Notes: generated from the sequence alone by a model not told the origin. A stretch of 64,000 nucleotides of DNA from CALJDF01 sp038121105 (GCA_038121105.1 JAYONB010000002.1:124001-188000); one strand, 5' to 3'. Shown: positions 1 to 12,090, numbered from the stretch's first letter. Numbers and translations are program-made.

Positions 1-1001
1 AGTTGCGCCACCATACCGCGGATCATCTCTTGTCGGTCTGCCGCGGACATCTGTTCGGCGGCCTCGATATCTTCGCGGCTGGGTCCCCCGCGACCTGACG
101 TCGGGGGTGGCGGCGGCGGTACGTCGGGCAATATCGCGGCGAGATCGACGTTGAGTTCCTGCGCTGCCGCCCGCAACTGCTGGTTCAGGACCGGGCGCCA
201 GGGCGCATCCGCAGGCGTGTCCGCAGCCAAGGCAATCCACGCATCCAAAGCCGCGCGCAAATTGCCGGCTTGGGCATCGGCCATCGCCAAATAGAACCGG
301 GCGGCGGGATCGGCCGGGTCGGCCTCGACGGCCCTGACGAACGCTGCGCGCGCCTTTTCGGTCACCGTCCCGTCGGCGGAAAAGACGATCGCTTCGCCCA
401 AATACGATTGCACCGCGGCATCCTCGGGTCGCAACGCCACCGCTTTGGTATAGGCCTCGATCGCCAACAAAGGTTGCTGGGTCACCATGTAGGAGCGCCC
501 CAACAATACCCAACCGTCGAAATCGTCCGGCGCCGCCTCCAATCGTTCCTGAAGCCGCTTCACCGATTCCGTCAGCCCGGCTTGCTGCGCGGGATCGGGC
601 TGTGCGGTCGGTGCGGGTTGTTGCGCGGCGACGCGATCGCCGATCAGGGTCGGGTTGCCGCGCCAGACGTAGAGCGGCGCGGCGATCAGCGGGATCAACA
701 ACAAGACCGTCAGGGCGGCGAGGGTGTTGCCTCTATTTCCTGCGGCTTTGTGCCCGGCTTTGTCGTCCGCCGCGCGTTGCGCAGCCAAGATACGTCGGCC
801 GATTTCGGCGCGGGCCGCATCGAACTCTTCGGTGTTGATCAAGCCGCGGGCCTGATCGCGCTCGAGCTCCTTCATTTGGTCGGTGAATACCGCAAGGTCG
901 TATGCCTCCGTCGCGCTTTGCGGCGGTTTGGCATTAAGAACCGGGATGGCGATGGCCACCACGGTCGCCAGTAGGACCAGGGCAATGGCGATCCAAATCA
1001 T
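1..1001 (-). CDS. ccmI: CcmI (CycH), cytochrome c maturation apocytochrome chaperone, partial
   Basis: CcmI holds apocytochrome c at the periplasmic face for haem ligation together with CcmF and CcmH. The frame opens with ATG at 1001, 17 bases after the ccmH stop, and runs off the left edge, so 333 codons are visible and the C-terminus is missing. The N-terminus (MIWIAIALVLLATVV) is a membrane segment, followed by a conserved stretch containing AYDLAVFTDQMKELERD. A second hydrophobic helix lies near residue 95. TPR-like text (WVLLGRSYMV, AIEAYTKAVALRPEDAA) and a proline-rich segment follow. It is the last visible gene of the ccmABCDEFGHI run. Family and position both support the name. Confidence 0.88.
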   Translation of the reverse strand, partial: MIWIAIALVLLATVVAIAIPVLNAKPPQSATEAYDLAVFTDQMKELERDQARGLINTEEFDAARAEIGRRILAAQRAADDKAGHKAAGNRGNTLAALTVLLLIPLIAAPLYVWRGNPTLIGDRVAAQQPAPTAQPDPAQQAGLTESVKRLQERLEAAPDDFDGWVLLGRSYMVTQQPLLAIEAYTKAVALRPEDAAVQSYLGEAIVFSADGTVTEKARAAFVRAVEADPADPAARFYLAMADAQAGNLRAALDAWIALAADTPADAPWRPVLNQQLRAAAQELNVDLAAILPDVPPPPPPTSGRGGPSREDIEAAEQMSAADRQEMIRGMVAQ

Positions 1002-1018
1002 AGCGGTACGCGGTTGTC

Positions 1019-1492
1019 CTAGTTCTGCTCGTCGAGAATGGCCGCAAGGCGCGCTTCTTCCTGCGCGTCCAGCGGCGTCACGCTTGCTTGTTGTTGTCGG
1101 CGTCGACGCAAGACAAACATGGCTGCGCCGCCCAACACGAAGGCAAGAATAACAAACGGAGCGATCCACAGGATCAGCGTGCTCGCTTTGAGCGGCGGGC
1201 GCATCAGCACCCAGTCGCCGTACCGGTCGACCAAATAGGTTTTTACGTCGCTGTCGCTGTCGCCGGCCTCAAGCCGCTCGCGGACGATGACGCGCAATTG
1301 GCGGGCGAGTTGAGCGTTTGAATCGGCGATGGCTTGGTTCTGACACACGAGACATCGAATTTCTTTGTGCAGAACCTGGGCGCGGTGCTCTAGCTGCGGA
1401 TCGCTCAAGGGCTGGTCGACATATTGCGCCACGGCCGGCGCTGCGAAGACACCAGCAAGCAACATGACGATGGCGAGAATCCGCATGCTCAT
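1019..1492 (-). CDS. ccmH: CcmH (CycL), cytochrome c maturation thioredoxin-like reductase subunit
   Basis: CcmH is a membrane-anchored periplasmic protein that keeps the CXXCH cysteines of apocytochrome c reduced for haem attachment. The 157-residue product has a Sec signal peptide (MSMRILAIVMLLAGVFAAPAVAQ), the diagnostic RCLVCQNQ motif at about residues 46-53 and one C-terminal membrane helix near 105-128. The start chosen is ATG 1492, because it forms a 4-base ATGA overlap with the ccmG stop. An ATG three codons upstream (1501) and one two codons downstream are also possible. Confidence 0.92.
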   Translation of the reverse strand: MSMRILAIVMLLAGVFAAPAVAQYVDQPLSDPQLEHRAQVLHKEIRCLVCQNQAIADSNAQLARQLRVIVRERLEAGDSDSDVKTYLVDRYGDWVLMRPPLKASTLILWIAPFVILAFVLGGAAMFVLRRRRQQQASVTPLDAQEEARLAAILDEQN

Positions 1493-2034
1493 TTCTCGCA
1501 CGGCACATGCTTTTTGCCTTGCAGGCGCGGCATAATCTCTTCCTCAAGAACGTCGCGGGTCAGAACGCTGATGTGCTTGTATTGAATGCACCCCGCGCCA
1601 TCTACGACAAAAGTCTCGGGAACGCCGTAGACGCCCCAGTCGATCGACACGCGCCCATCAAGGTCGGCGCCGGTTTTGTCATACGGGTCGCCGAACGTTT
1701 CCAACCAACGTGCCGCATCGGCCGGGGCGTCGCGCTGGTTGAGGCCGTAAATCGTGACGTCGGTGGTGCGGGCAAGTTCCATAAACAGGGGATGCTCTAC
1801 CCGACACGGACCGCACCATGAGGCGAACACATTCACCAGCACCGGGGTGCCGATCTTGAGGTCTGCCGTCGCCAGACCGCCTGTCCGTCCCTCGACCGCC
1901 GGTAGGCTAAACTCGGGCACCGGCTTGCCGATCAATGCCGACGGGATTTCTCGCGGCTTGAGGGTCAGCCCGACACCCAGACCGACGGCAACCACAAGAA
2001 AGGCGATCGCGGGGAGCAGATAGCGCAAGCGCAT
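1489..2034 (-). CDS. ccmG: CcmG/DsbE, thiol:disulfide interchange protein
   Basis: CcmG is a periplasmic membrane-anchored thioredoxin that passes reducing power to CcmH and apocytochrome c. It has 181 residues: an N-terminal signal anchor (residues 5-24), then a thioredoxin fold with active site WCGPC at 73-77. The family-specific GVYGVPETF loop near 134-142 carries the cis-proline region. It abuts ccmF directly (stop of ccmF at 2035-2037, start here at 2034), so the two are surely co-transcribed. Confidence 0.93.
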   Translation of the reverse strand: MRLRYLLPAIAFLVVAVGLGVGLTLKPREIPSALIGKPVPEFSLPAVEGRTGGLATADLKIGTPVLVNVFASWCGPCRVEHPLFMELARTTDVTIYGLNQRDAPADAARWLETFGDPYDKTGADLDGRVSIDWGVYGVPETFVVDGAGCIQYKHISVLTRDVLEEEIMPRLQGKKHVPCEK

Positions 2035-4032
2035 CTAGGTCGCCTGTTGTTGGGGTCTTAGTGCCGGTTTTGATTCGGCGATCCGTCGGCGCGGCGCGCC
2101 GACACGCAGCCGGCGATCGGTTAGCGACACCAATCCGCCCAGCGCCATCATAATGGACCCGACCCAAAGCCAGTTGATCATCGGCTTGTGGTAGATGCGG
2201 GTTGCAAAGCCGCCATCACCGTTCGATTCGCCGACCACCGCATAAAGGTCGCCGAAGTTTCGTGGTCGGATCGCAGCCTCGGTGGTGACCATCGAGGGTT
2301 GCGTAAAGCGTCGTGTCTCGGGCGTCATGACCTCGACCAATTCGTCGTCGCGGAAGACCCGAAACGTCCCACGGACCGCGTCATAGTTCGGACCGGTCAC
2401 CGGCGCGACGCCACCGAATTCGACCTCGTAGCCTGCGATGCCGATGCGATCGCCCGGCCGCATGATCTGCAGGCGTTCGATCTCCCATGACAGCGAGCCC
2501 GTGATGCCCAGGATGGCGACCCCCAAACCGGCATGCGCAATGGCGCCGCCCCAGGCCGATCGCGGTAGGTTGCGGCCCCGATTCAGGGTATCGCGCAGCG
2601 AGATTCGGAACACGCGTGTCCGTTCGCCGATGTCGATCGCCGCGCCCGCGACCAACCAGGTGCCGAGCGCCATACCGAGCACCGCGAGGATCGGCTCGAA
2701 CCCGGACAGGTAAAGCGTCAACAGCGCGACCGCGACCGTAATCATGGCGGCGACCTTCATCCGCGCCAGCGTGCCGGCAAGGTCGGCGCGCTTCCACGGC
2801 ATCATTGGGCCGATCGCCATCACCACGACGAGCGGCACCATCAGCGGCACGAAGGTTGCGTTGAAGAAAGGCGGCCCCACCGTGACTTTCTCGCCCGTGA
2901 TCGCGTCGAGAAACAGCGGATACATCGTGCCGATGAAGACCGTAGCGGTGGCCGCGATCAGCAACAGGTTGTTGAGCACCAACGAGCCTTCGCGGCTTAT
3001 CGGCGCAAACACCCCGCCGGTCTTTAGAGTCGGCGCGCGCCACGCATACAGTGCGAGCGACCCACCGATCGCCACGACCAAGAAAGCCAGGATATAGACG
3101 CCGCGCGCCGGGTCCGTGGCGAACGCATGCACCGAATTCAGCACGCCCGAGCGCACGATGAAGGTGCCCAACAAACTGAACGAAAACGTCAGGATGGCCA
3201 ACAAAACGGTCCAAGTTTTCAACGCATCGCGCTTTTCCACCACGATTGCGCTATGCAACAGCGCGGTGCCCAGCAGCCACGGCATGAACGACGCGTTCTC
3301 GACCGGATCCCAAAACCACCAGCCGCCCCAACCGAGCTCGTAATAGGCCCACCAACTGCCCATCGCGATCCCGATCGTCAGCGCGGTCCACGCGGCGAGG
3401 GTCCATGGGCGTACCCAGCGTGCCCATGCCGCATCGACTTTGCCCTCGATTAGGGCGGCGACGGCAAAGGAAAAAGCGATCGAGAAACCGACATAGCCGA
3501 GATAGAGAAACGGCGGATGAAACGCGAGCCCGGGATCTTGCAATAATGGGTTCAACCCATTGCCTTGGGCCGGCACGGGAAACACCCGCTCGAATGGATT
3601 GGACAGAAAGACCAGCAGCAACAAAAACCCGACGCCAATCAATCCTTGAATGGCAATGACGCGGGTTCGCAAAGACGGCGGCAGATTGTTGCCCATCGTC
3701 GCCACGCCAAACCCGAAGGCCGCCAAGATCAAGACCCACAGCAACAACGATCCTTCGTGGTTCCCCCAGACGCCGCTGATTTTGTAGAGCATCGGTTTTT
3801 GGGTGTGCGAGTTCTGCCAGACGTTTAGGACCGAAAAGTCCGACCCCGTGAACGCGAGCGTCAGCGCCACAAACGCCAACACCAACAACAAGAACTGCAT
3901 GATGGCCGCCGGTCGCGCGATTGCGCTCAGCGCGTCGATGCCCCGTTGCGCGCCGACCAACGGCAGCGTGCCTTGCACGATCGAGACGGCCAGCGCCAAC
4001 ACAATGGCGAAGTGTCCTAATTCGGCAATCAC
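2035..4032 (-). CDS. ccmF: CcmF, cytochrome c haem lyase subunit
   Basis: CcmF is the large polytopic subunit that receives haem from CcmE and ligates it to apocytochrome c. The tryptophan-rich WWD motif WGGWWFWDPVEN lies at about residues 235-246, inside many membrane segments, and FHPPFLYLGYVGF is nearby. The product is 665 residues, normal for the family. The start is taken as GTG 4032: it gives the family N-terminus MIAELGHFAIV and a GTGA overlap with the ccmE stop. The upstream ATG at 4050 adds six charged residues inside ccmE and is less likely. Confidence 0.94.
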   Translation of the reverse strand: MIAELGHFAIVLALAVSIVQGTLPLVGAQRGIDALSAIARPAAIMQFLLLVLAFVALTLAFTGSDFSVLNVWQNSHTQKPMLYKISGVWGNHEGSLLLWVLILAAFGFGVATMGNNLPPSLRTRVIAIQGLIGVGFLLLLVFLSNPFERVFPVPAQGNGLNPLLQDPGLAFHPPFLYLGYVGFSIAFSFAVAALIEGKVDAAWARWVRPWTLAAWTALTIGIAMGSWWAYYELGWGGWWFWDPVENASFMPWLLGTALLHSAIVVEKRDALKTWTVLLAILTFSFSLLGTFIVRSGVLNSVHAFATDPARGVYILAFLVVAIGGSLALYAWRAPTLKTGGVFAPISREGSLVLNNLLLIAATATVFIGTMYPLFLDAITGEKVTVGPPFFNATFVPLMVPLVVVMAIGPMMPWKRADLAGTLARMKVAAMITVAVALLTLYLSGFEPILAVLGMALGTWLVAGAAIDIGERTRVFRISLRDTLNRGRNLPRSAWGGAIAHAGLGVAILGITGSLSWEIERLQIMRPGDRIGIAGYEVEFGGVAPVTGPNYDAVRGTFRVFRDDELVEVMTPETRRFTQPSMVTTEAAIRPRNFGDLYAVVGESNGDGGFATRIYHKPMINWLWVGSIMMALGGLVSLTDRRLRVGAPRRRIAESKPALRPQQQAT

Positions 4033-4472
4033 GGGTTTGCGCCTTTCCACTGCCCGCTTTTCTTCAAGGCTTCGGCGACCTCTGGCGGCAGATAGTTTTC
4101 GTCGTGTTTCGCCAACACGCTTTCGGCGATGAATACGCCATCTGCGCCGAGGCGGCCTTCGGCGACCACGCCCTGACCCTCGCGAAACAGATCAGGCAGG
4201 ATGCCGGTGTACGCGACTGGGACCGCGTTCGATAGGTCGGTCACGCGGAAGGTCGTGGTGAGACCGTCGTCGGATTTGCCGACCGATTCCTCTTCGACCA
4301 AACCGCCGAGGCGGAATTTGCGATCCGGGCCGATGTCTTTAGCGTAGACGTCGGTGGGGCTGCTGAAAAACACCAGATTGTCTTCAAAGGCGAAAAGCGT
4401 CAGCGCCACGGCGAAGCCAAGCGCCGCCATCCCGGCTAGCACGAAATAGAGCCGCCGCCGCTTGGGTCTCAT
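4029..4472 (-). CDS. ccmE: CcmE, periplasmic haem chaperone
   Basis: CcmE covalently binds haem on a histidine and carries it from CcmABCD to CcmF. The 147-residue protein has an N-terminal anchor (residues 8-28), an OB-fold body, and the haem-binding segment LAKHDENYLPPEV, with His123 and Tyr127 in the canonical spacing. It begins one base after the ccmD stop and overlaps ccmF by four bases. This is the HXXXY type of CcmE, not the CXXXY variant. Confidence 0.95.
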   Translation of the reverse strand: MRPKRRRLYFVLAGMAALGFAVALTLFAFEDNLVFFSSPTDVYAKDIGPDRKFRLGGLVEEESVGKSDDGLTTTFRVTDLSNAVPVAYTGILPDLFREGQGVVAEGRLGADGVFIAESVLAKHDENYLPPEVAEALKKSGQWKGANP

Positions 4473-4473
4473 C

Positions 4474-4683
4474 TCAACCGTCCGAGTCGCGGGTGGCGGT
4501 ATCTAAGTCGCGCCGTCGCGCGCGGCGGGTGCTTTGCAAAAGGTCGAGCGTGCGCTGCGCCGCCTTCAACGAAATCCGACTCCACAAAAAAAGCCCGACC
4601 AAAAGCACGGCAGTCACGCCGAAGGCCGGCCAAACGTAGGCGGCATAACCGCCCATCCGGAGAAACTCTTCCACCGCATCCAT
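4474..4683 (-). CDS. ccmD: CcmD, small membrane subunit of the haem exporter
   Basis: CcmD is a single-span protein that helps release holo-CcmE from the CcmABC complex. The 69-residue ORF starts at ATG 4683 (MDAVEEFLRMGGYAAYVWPA). It has one membrane helix (AFGVTAVLLVGLFLWSRIS) and an arginine-rich cytoplasmic tail, the usual CcmD layout. It lies between ccmC and ccmE, with about 95 bases to ccmC. A longer reading of the same frame runs back into ccmC antisense-like sequence and is not needed. Confidence 0.85.
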   Translation of the reverse strand: MDAVEEFLRMGGYAAYVWPAFGVTAVLLVGLFLWSRISLKAAQRTLDLLQSTRRARRRDLDTATRDSDG

Positions 4684-4778
4684 CGCGTTGTGAATGCCCG
4701 ACGGGTCGTGCGGACCGTCCGGCGTGTAGGGCGTCAATATAGGAACCGCTCGGTGATGGGTCCAGAAAGCGCACGATA

Positions 4779-5531
4779 CTAGGCTTCCGCCGCGGCATGG
4801 CCGTCGTCGGCCACATACAAAGTCTGCAACGCTTGGATCCGGCGGGCGACGATTTCGCGCCGCATCCGCACGATCAGCACCACGGCAAAGAAGCAAAGAA
4901 ACCCGCCCCACATCAGCCCCAAGGGCGTCAACAAGTCGGGATGAATGGTCGGCCCACCGGCACGAAGGATGCTGGCAGGTTGGTGCAGCGTGTTCCACCA
5001 TTCCACCGAGAACTTGATGATCGGCAGATTGACCGCCCCGACCAGCGCCAAAATACCGGCTGCCTTGGCGGCGCGCCGGTCGTCGTCGAACGCCTCCCAA
5101 AGCCCCATGTAGCCCAAATACAAAAACAGCATGATCAGGACCGAGGTCAGGCGCGCATCCCACACCCACCAGGTTCCCCAGGTCGGCTGGCCCCACAGGG
5201 CCCCGGTCACCAACGCGATCACGGTGAACACCGCCCCGATCGGCGCGGCGGATTTGGCCGCAATATCGGCCAAGGGATGCCGCCAAATTAGCGCCACCGC
5301 GCTGGCGATCGCCATAAACGCGTATACGCCCGAGGCCAGCGTCGCCGCTGGCACGTGCACATACATGATCCGTACGCTATCGCCCTGCTGATAGTCGGGC
5401 GGCGAGGCGAGCAGACCCATATAAAGCCCGGCACCGAAGAAGATCACCATGGCGCCCAGCAGCCACGGCATCAGGGCCGTCGCGATGCGGACGAAGCGGG
5501 CGGGGTTGGCAAAGCGATGCATGTTGGCCAT
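4779..5531 (-). CDS. ccmC: CcmC, haem exporter / haem-handling subunit
   Basis: CcmC is a six-helix membrane protein that presents haem to CcmE. The WWD signature WGTWWVWD sits at about residues 118-125, flanked by conserved histidines in YVHVP (near 59) and WNTLHQPAS. The chosen ATG 5531 gives MANMHRFANPARF, about 250 residues. An upstream start at 5564 adds polar residues, and an ATG three codons downstream is also possible. It lies in the middle of the ccmABCDEFGHI run. Confidence 0.94.
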   Translation of the reverse strand: MANMHRFANPARFVRIATALMPWLLGAMVIFFGAGLYMGLLASPPDYQQGDSVRIMYVHVPAATLASGVYAFMAIASAVALIWRHPLADIAAKSAAPIGAVFTVIALVTGALWGQPTWGTWWVWDARLTSVLIMLFLYLGYMGLWEAFDDDRRAAKAAGILALVGAVNLPIIKFSVEWWNTLHQPASILRAGGPTIHPDLLTPLGLMWGGFLCFFAVVLIVRMRREIVARRIQALQTLYVADDGHAAAEA

Positions 5532-5622
5532 TAGGCGGTCTCGATGGTCGTTCCGGCAATCCACGAGGCCGCGAAATCCGCGGCAGAGGCGGCGTGCAGT
5601 TCCAACATGGGGGCGATGGCCA

Positions 5623-6288
5623 TTATTCCAAGTTCAGTCTGAGTGCGGCGGCGCTCGCAATCGGCGAAAGCACCACCGAAAACAAAAATAGTGCCCCCAG
5701 TATTAATAAGTGTGGTCGTTGCGACAGACCCTCGGTTGCCGCGTCCACGGCACCCACGCCAAAAATCAGTACCGGAATGTAGAGTGGGATCACCAAAAGA
5801 GACAGCAAAACGCCGCCACGCTTAACCCCGACGGTCAGCGCCGCGCCGATGCTGCCGAAAAGACTGAGCGTTGGCGTACCCAATGCCATTGCAGCAATCA
5901 GCGTCACGTAAGCGGGACCGTCCAGTTGCATCAAGATGCCCAACACCGGGCTCAGAACGACGAGCAGCAAGCCGGTCGATGCCCAGTGCGCCAAGGTCTT
6001 GGCGAGCGCAACCAGCTCTAACGGCAACGGGCTGAGCGCAATGACGTCAAGACTGCCGTCTTCAAAGTCGCTCTGGAACAACCGGTCCAGCGACAGCATC
6101 GTGGCCAGTAAGGCCGCCACCCAAATGACTCCGCTCGCGACTCGACCGAGCAGCGCCGATTCTGGTCCGATCCCCAACGGGAACAACGTCACCGTCAGGA
6201 TAAAGAACACTGCTACGCTGGTGGTGGCGCTGCCTTGTCGGCGGGCCAACACAAGATCGCGCCGGATCAGACCAAAGAACTCACCCAT
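5623..6288 (-). CDS. ccmB: CcmB, haem ABC exporter permease
   Basis: CcmB is the permease partner of the CcmA ATPase in the complex that releases holo-CcmE. The 221-residue product has about six membrane helices and opens with MGEFFGLIRRDLVLARRQG, the usual CcmB N-terminus. The internal segment DFEDGSLDVIALSPLPLE matches the cytoplasmic loop typical of this family. It overlaps the ccmA stop by eight bases, suggesting coupled translation. Confidence 0.93.
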   Translation of the reverse strand: MGEFFGLIRRDLVLARRQGSATTSVAVFFILTVTLFPLGIGPESALLGRVASGVIWVAALLATMLSLDRLFQSDFEDGSLDVIALSPLPLELVALAKTLAHWASTGLLLVVLSPVLGILMQLDGPAYVTLIAAMALGTPTLSLFGSIGAALTVGVKRGGVLLSLLVIPLYIPVLIFGVGAVDAATEGLSQRPHLLILGALFLFSVVLSPIASAAALRLNLE

Positions 6289-6946
6289 CCAACGCCCCCA
6301 TGGTGGCGGGCGCGAGATCGATCGCCGCGGTCGGTCCGATGTTCAGCGGTGCATGGGTCGCGATCAGGGCGCTGCCCTGGTTGTCCAAATGTCGGCGCAG
6401 GCAGGTCTCCAGCCGCGCCACGCTGTCGTCGTCCAACGAAACGGTCGGTTCGTCCAACAGCCACAACTGCCGCGGTACCAGGCCAAGGCGAGCGAGATTG
6501 AGCCGCCGCCGCTGTCCCGCCGACAACAAACGTGCCGGTAGATCCTCGAGGTGGCCGAGGTCGTGCGCCGCCAGCGCGGTCGCGACGCCGTTGTCGTCCG
6601 CCGCGCCGCCCAGAATGGCGCGCCAGTGCCGCAAGTTTTCGCCCACCGTAAAGGCGGGCTTGATCGCGTCTTGGTGTCCCACGAAGCCGACCTGACGACG
6701 GTGAAATTCAGGATCCGGTCGGGTCGTATCGTCGCCCCATCGCATTGCGCCGGTCGCCGGTTTGAGCAAGCCGGCGACCAAGCGCAACAGGCTCGACTTG
6801 CCGCTGCCGTTCGGCCCGCGCAGCACGGTGGCCGTGCCCGGCGGAATGGCAAAGCTGAGATCGGAAAACACCACCCGCTGCCCGCGAATGCAGGTCAGCC
6901 GTTCGGCCTTAAAGGTCTCGTGCCGCAGGTCGGTGGGCGTGTTCAT
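6281..6946 (-). CDS. ccmA: CcmA, haem exporter ABC ATPase
   Basis: ATP hydrolysis by CcmA drives release of haem-loaded CcmE. All ABC ATPase motifs are visible in 221 residues: Walker A GPNGSGKSS (44-52), signature LSAGQRRRL (141-149) and Walker B LWLLDEP (161-167). It is the first gene of the minus-strand ccm operon. It is divergent from the symporter gene at 7049, so the ccm promoter should lie in the roughly 100 bases between them. Confidence 0.94.
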   Translation of the reverse strand: MNTPTDLRHETFKAERLTCIRGQRVVFSDLSFAIPPGTATVLRGPNGSGKSSLLRLVAGLLKPATGAMRWGDDTTRPDPEFHRRQVGFVGHQDAIKPAFTVGENLRHWRAILGGAADDNGVATALAAHDLGHLEDLPARLLSAGQRRRLNLARLGLVPRQLWLLDEPTVSLDDDSVARLETCLRRHLDNQGSALIATHAPLNIGPTAAIDLAPATMGALDG

Positions 6947-7048
6947 GGTTGCCTGGGTTGGGGCGTCACCGGATTGTGACGGGTGCGTGCGCAGTTTAGG
7001 GCGCTAGATTCCGCTCCTGCAAACGCCGACACCTCGATCGGATTTTCC

Positions 7049-8500
7049 ATGACCTTGCCGACAACGCTTCCCTGGCTCGTTCTCGCCGGGTATTGCGCCC
7101 TCATTTGGTGGCTCGCCCCGCGTCGGGTCTCTGCCAGCCAATTTTTCGACGGCAAGTCGGATGCCGGTGCGCCGCCGGGGTTGTGGTTGTTGGTCGCCAG
7201 CGCCGCGGTAACCTGGATCTTCGCCAAGTCGATCGCCAACGCAGCCAGCTTGGCCGATGCGTTCGGCGTGATCGGCGGGATCGGGTACGGCTTTTACTAT
7301 TTCAGCTTCTTGGTTGCCGGCGTCGCGATCTATTTCATTCGCACCCGTGGCGGCCACACCTCGCTGTCGGGTTTCCTCGTATCCAAGTACGGCGTCCTCG
7401 CCGCGCGGCTCTTCTTAATCGCGATTTCGATCCGCCTGTTCAACGAGGTCTGGTCGAATACTAAAGTCGCGGCATTGTTCTTTGGCGACGAGGGCAGCGG
7501 CGCCTATTGGATGGCCGCGATCGTCGTCACGGCGTTTACGGTGTTCTATTCCTGGCGTGGCGGTTTGCGCTCCAGCCTCCTGACCGACGGCGCGCAAATG
7601 TTGCTCGCCGCGGTCTTGCTGGTCGCGGTGATGCTGGTGGTTTGGCCGGGTCTTTCCGCGCGTGGCTTGCCCGAGGTCTCGCGGGCTACGCACCTCGCAG
7701 GCTGGACGTTCGCCGGCCTCGCGCTGGTGCAGGTCCTCAGCTACCCCTTTCACGACCCGGTAATGACCGATCGGGCGTTCCTCACCAGCCCTAAGATCAT
7801 GCTGCGGGCTTTCATCTTGGCGGGCCTGATCGCAGGCGGTTTCGTCCTGATCTACAGCGGCGTTGGTTTGTACGCCCTGTCGTTCGCCGCCGACGGCAAC
7901 CCCTCGGTCGTGGTGCCGATCATGCTGGGCTTGCCGATGATGCTCGTCTTCAACGGCCTCATGCTGACGAGCGCCGGCTCGACGCTCGATTCGACGTTTT
8001 CCAGTACGTCCAAATTGGTCGTGCGCGACTGGCATGCCGGACCCCAAACCGAAGACCCCACGGTCCGGCGGATGCGCACCGGGCGCTACATCATTTTGGC
8101 CATCGCCGTTCTGGGCAACCTACCGCTGTTCAGTATCTATCTCGGCGATCGCGCAGGCCCCGCGGTGATCGCGGCCACCACCATCAGCGGTACTATGGTC
8201 ATGGGCCTCGCGCCGATCTTTTTGTTGTCGTGGATCCCCACGGCGCGGCGGCTCAGCTTTCACCTCGCCTTTTGGCCGGGGCTCCTGTTCGGCGTTTTGC
8301 TGACGATCGAAAGCGCCGTCGGGGTGTCCATTTTTCCGTCGTGGATCGATCTGGGGATCGGTGTTTATGCCGATGATTTCGGGGTCAACGTGTTCGGTTT
8401 GGCTTTGGTCACCCTCGGATTCCTGCTTGGCGCGGCGGTTGCCGCCTTGGTGCCGGGGTCCACGCCACGGCGCCTCCGGCCGATCGCCCCGGCCGAGTAG
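7049..8500 (+). CDS. Sodium:solute symporter (SSS) family transporter, substrate unknown
   Basis: This is a 483-residue polytopic membrane protein with 12-13 hydrophobic helices. Its SSS-like features are an N-terminal helix followed by SASQFFDGK, a glycine-rich stretch (GVIGGIGYGFYYF) and the central NGLMLTSAGSTLDSTFSS, the region that in SSS members carries sodium-site Ser/Thr residues. The substrate cannot be read from sequence. The start ATG 7049 (MTLPTTLPW) was chosen over an upstream in-frame codon at 6983 that would add a non-hydrophobic leader. The gene sits between ccmA (divergent) and acnA (same strand, 85 bases downstream). Confidence 0.75.
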   Translation: MTLPTTLPWLVLAGYCALIWWLAPRRVSASQFFDGKSDAGAPPGLWLLVASAAVTWIFAKSIANAASLADAFGVIGGIGYGFYYFSFLVAGVAIYFIRTRGGHTSLSGFLVSKYGVLAARLFLIAISIRLFNEVWSNTKVAALFFGDEGSGAYWMAAIVVTAFTVFYSWRGGLRSSLLTDGAQMLLAAVLLVAVMLVVWPGLSARGLPEVSRATHLAGWTFAGLALVQVLSYPFHDPVMTDRAFLTSPKIMLRAFILAGLIAGGFVLIYSGVGLYALSFAADGNPSVVVPIMLGLPMMLVFNGLMLTSAGSTLDSTFSSTSKLVVRDWHAGPQTEDPTVRRMRTGRYIILAIAVLGNLPLFSIYLGDRAGPAVIAATTISGTMVMGLAPIFLLSWIPTARRLSFHLAFWPGLLFGVLLTIESAVGVSIFPSWIDLGIGVYADDFGVNVFGLALVTLGFLLGAAVAALVPGSTPRRLRPIAPAE

Positions 8501-8585
8501 AATTCCCCCGCGCGGCGTGGTAAACCGCGCCCGTGGCGCGTCGAAAGGCCCGCTCCCCCCATAGTTTTCTACCTGGAGGCACATA

Positions 8586-11276
<2,691 letters not shown>

Positions 11277-11337
11277 GGGGCACGACAGTCACCATTTCTT
11301 GATTCGCGGCTCGAAAAACCCAGGATTAGGTTCAGGT

Positions 11338-12090
11338 ATGCGCAACCTGCGACTATTCCTGGGATGCGGCGTGATCGCGCTGGTGTCGCTTGTCGCGACC
11401 TCGGCATTTGCGGCCGAGGCCAAATCGCCCGTCGTCGTCGAGTTGTTTACGTCGCAAGGCTGTAACTCCTGCCCGCCGGCGGACGCCTACCTCGCCACCC
11501 TCAAGGGCCGCGACAACGTTCTGGCGCTCAGTTACCACGTCAATTATTGGGACTATCTCGGTTGGCGGGACACTTTTGCCAGCGAAGTCACTACGGCGCG
11601 TCAACGTGATTATGCGCGCACGATGGGTGAACGCACGATCTACACCCCCCAAGTGGTGATCGGCGGTCGCTATCACGAGGTTGGCTCGCGCCATGGCGCA
11701 ATCGACCGCGCGATACGCAAAGCTGCGCTCGAACAAAAAGAATCCCTCGATGTTCGGCTGCGCGAGGCCACAGCGGGCAAACTTCAAATCTCCGTCGCCG
11801 CCGGTCAGATCTACAATCGCCGCATTGTTGTGTGGCTCGTGCTCTTCGACCCCTACCACGAGGTCGAGATTCAGCGCGGCGAAAACAGCGGCCGGACGCT
11901 CGGCTACCACAATGTCGTGCGGGACGTACGTGAGATCGGCGAATGGTACGGCAAAGCGCTCGAGGTGATGCTGGATATCGCGCCGCTACGCACGGTCGGA
12001 GAATCCGTCGCGGTCATCGTCCAAGAGGGCGATTCCGGGCACGTCCTCGGGGCCCAACAGGCCCAGCTCACGAGCTTGCCTGCGCGCTAG
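11338..12090 (+). CDS. DUF1223 exported thioredoxin-fold protein
   Basis: A Sec signal peptide (residues 1-23, ending SAFAAEA) precedes a conserved ELFTSQGCNSCPPADAYL motif at the start of the mature protein, followed by ALSYHVNYWDYLGW and TPQVVIGG. These are hallmarks of the DUF1223 family, which has a thioredoxin-like fold and a CXXC-like cysteine pair. The biochemical role is not established. The start ATG 11338 was chosen because the signal peptide begins there. The 3' end overlaps the htpG stop by four bases in convergent orientation. Confidence 0.82.
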   Translation: MRNLRLFLGCGVIALVSLVATSAFAAEAKSPVVVELFTSQGCNSCPPADAYLATLKGRDNVLALSYHVNYWDYLGWRDTFASEVTTARQRDYARTMGERTIYTPQVVIGGRYHEVGSRHGAIDRAIRKAALEQKESLDVRLREATAGKLQISVAAGQIYNRRIVVWLVLFDPYHEVEIQRGENSGRTLGYHNVVRDVREIGEWYGKALEVMLDIAPLRTVGESVAVIVQEGDSGHVLGAQQAQLTSLPAR

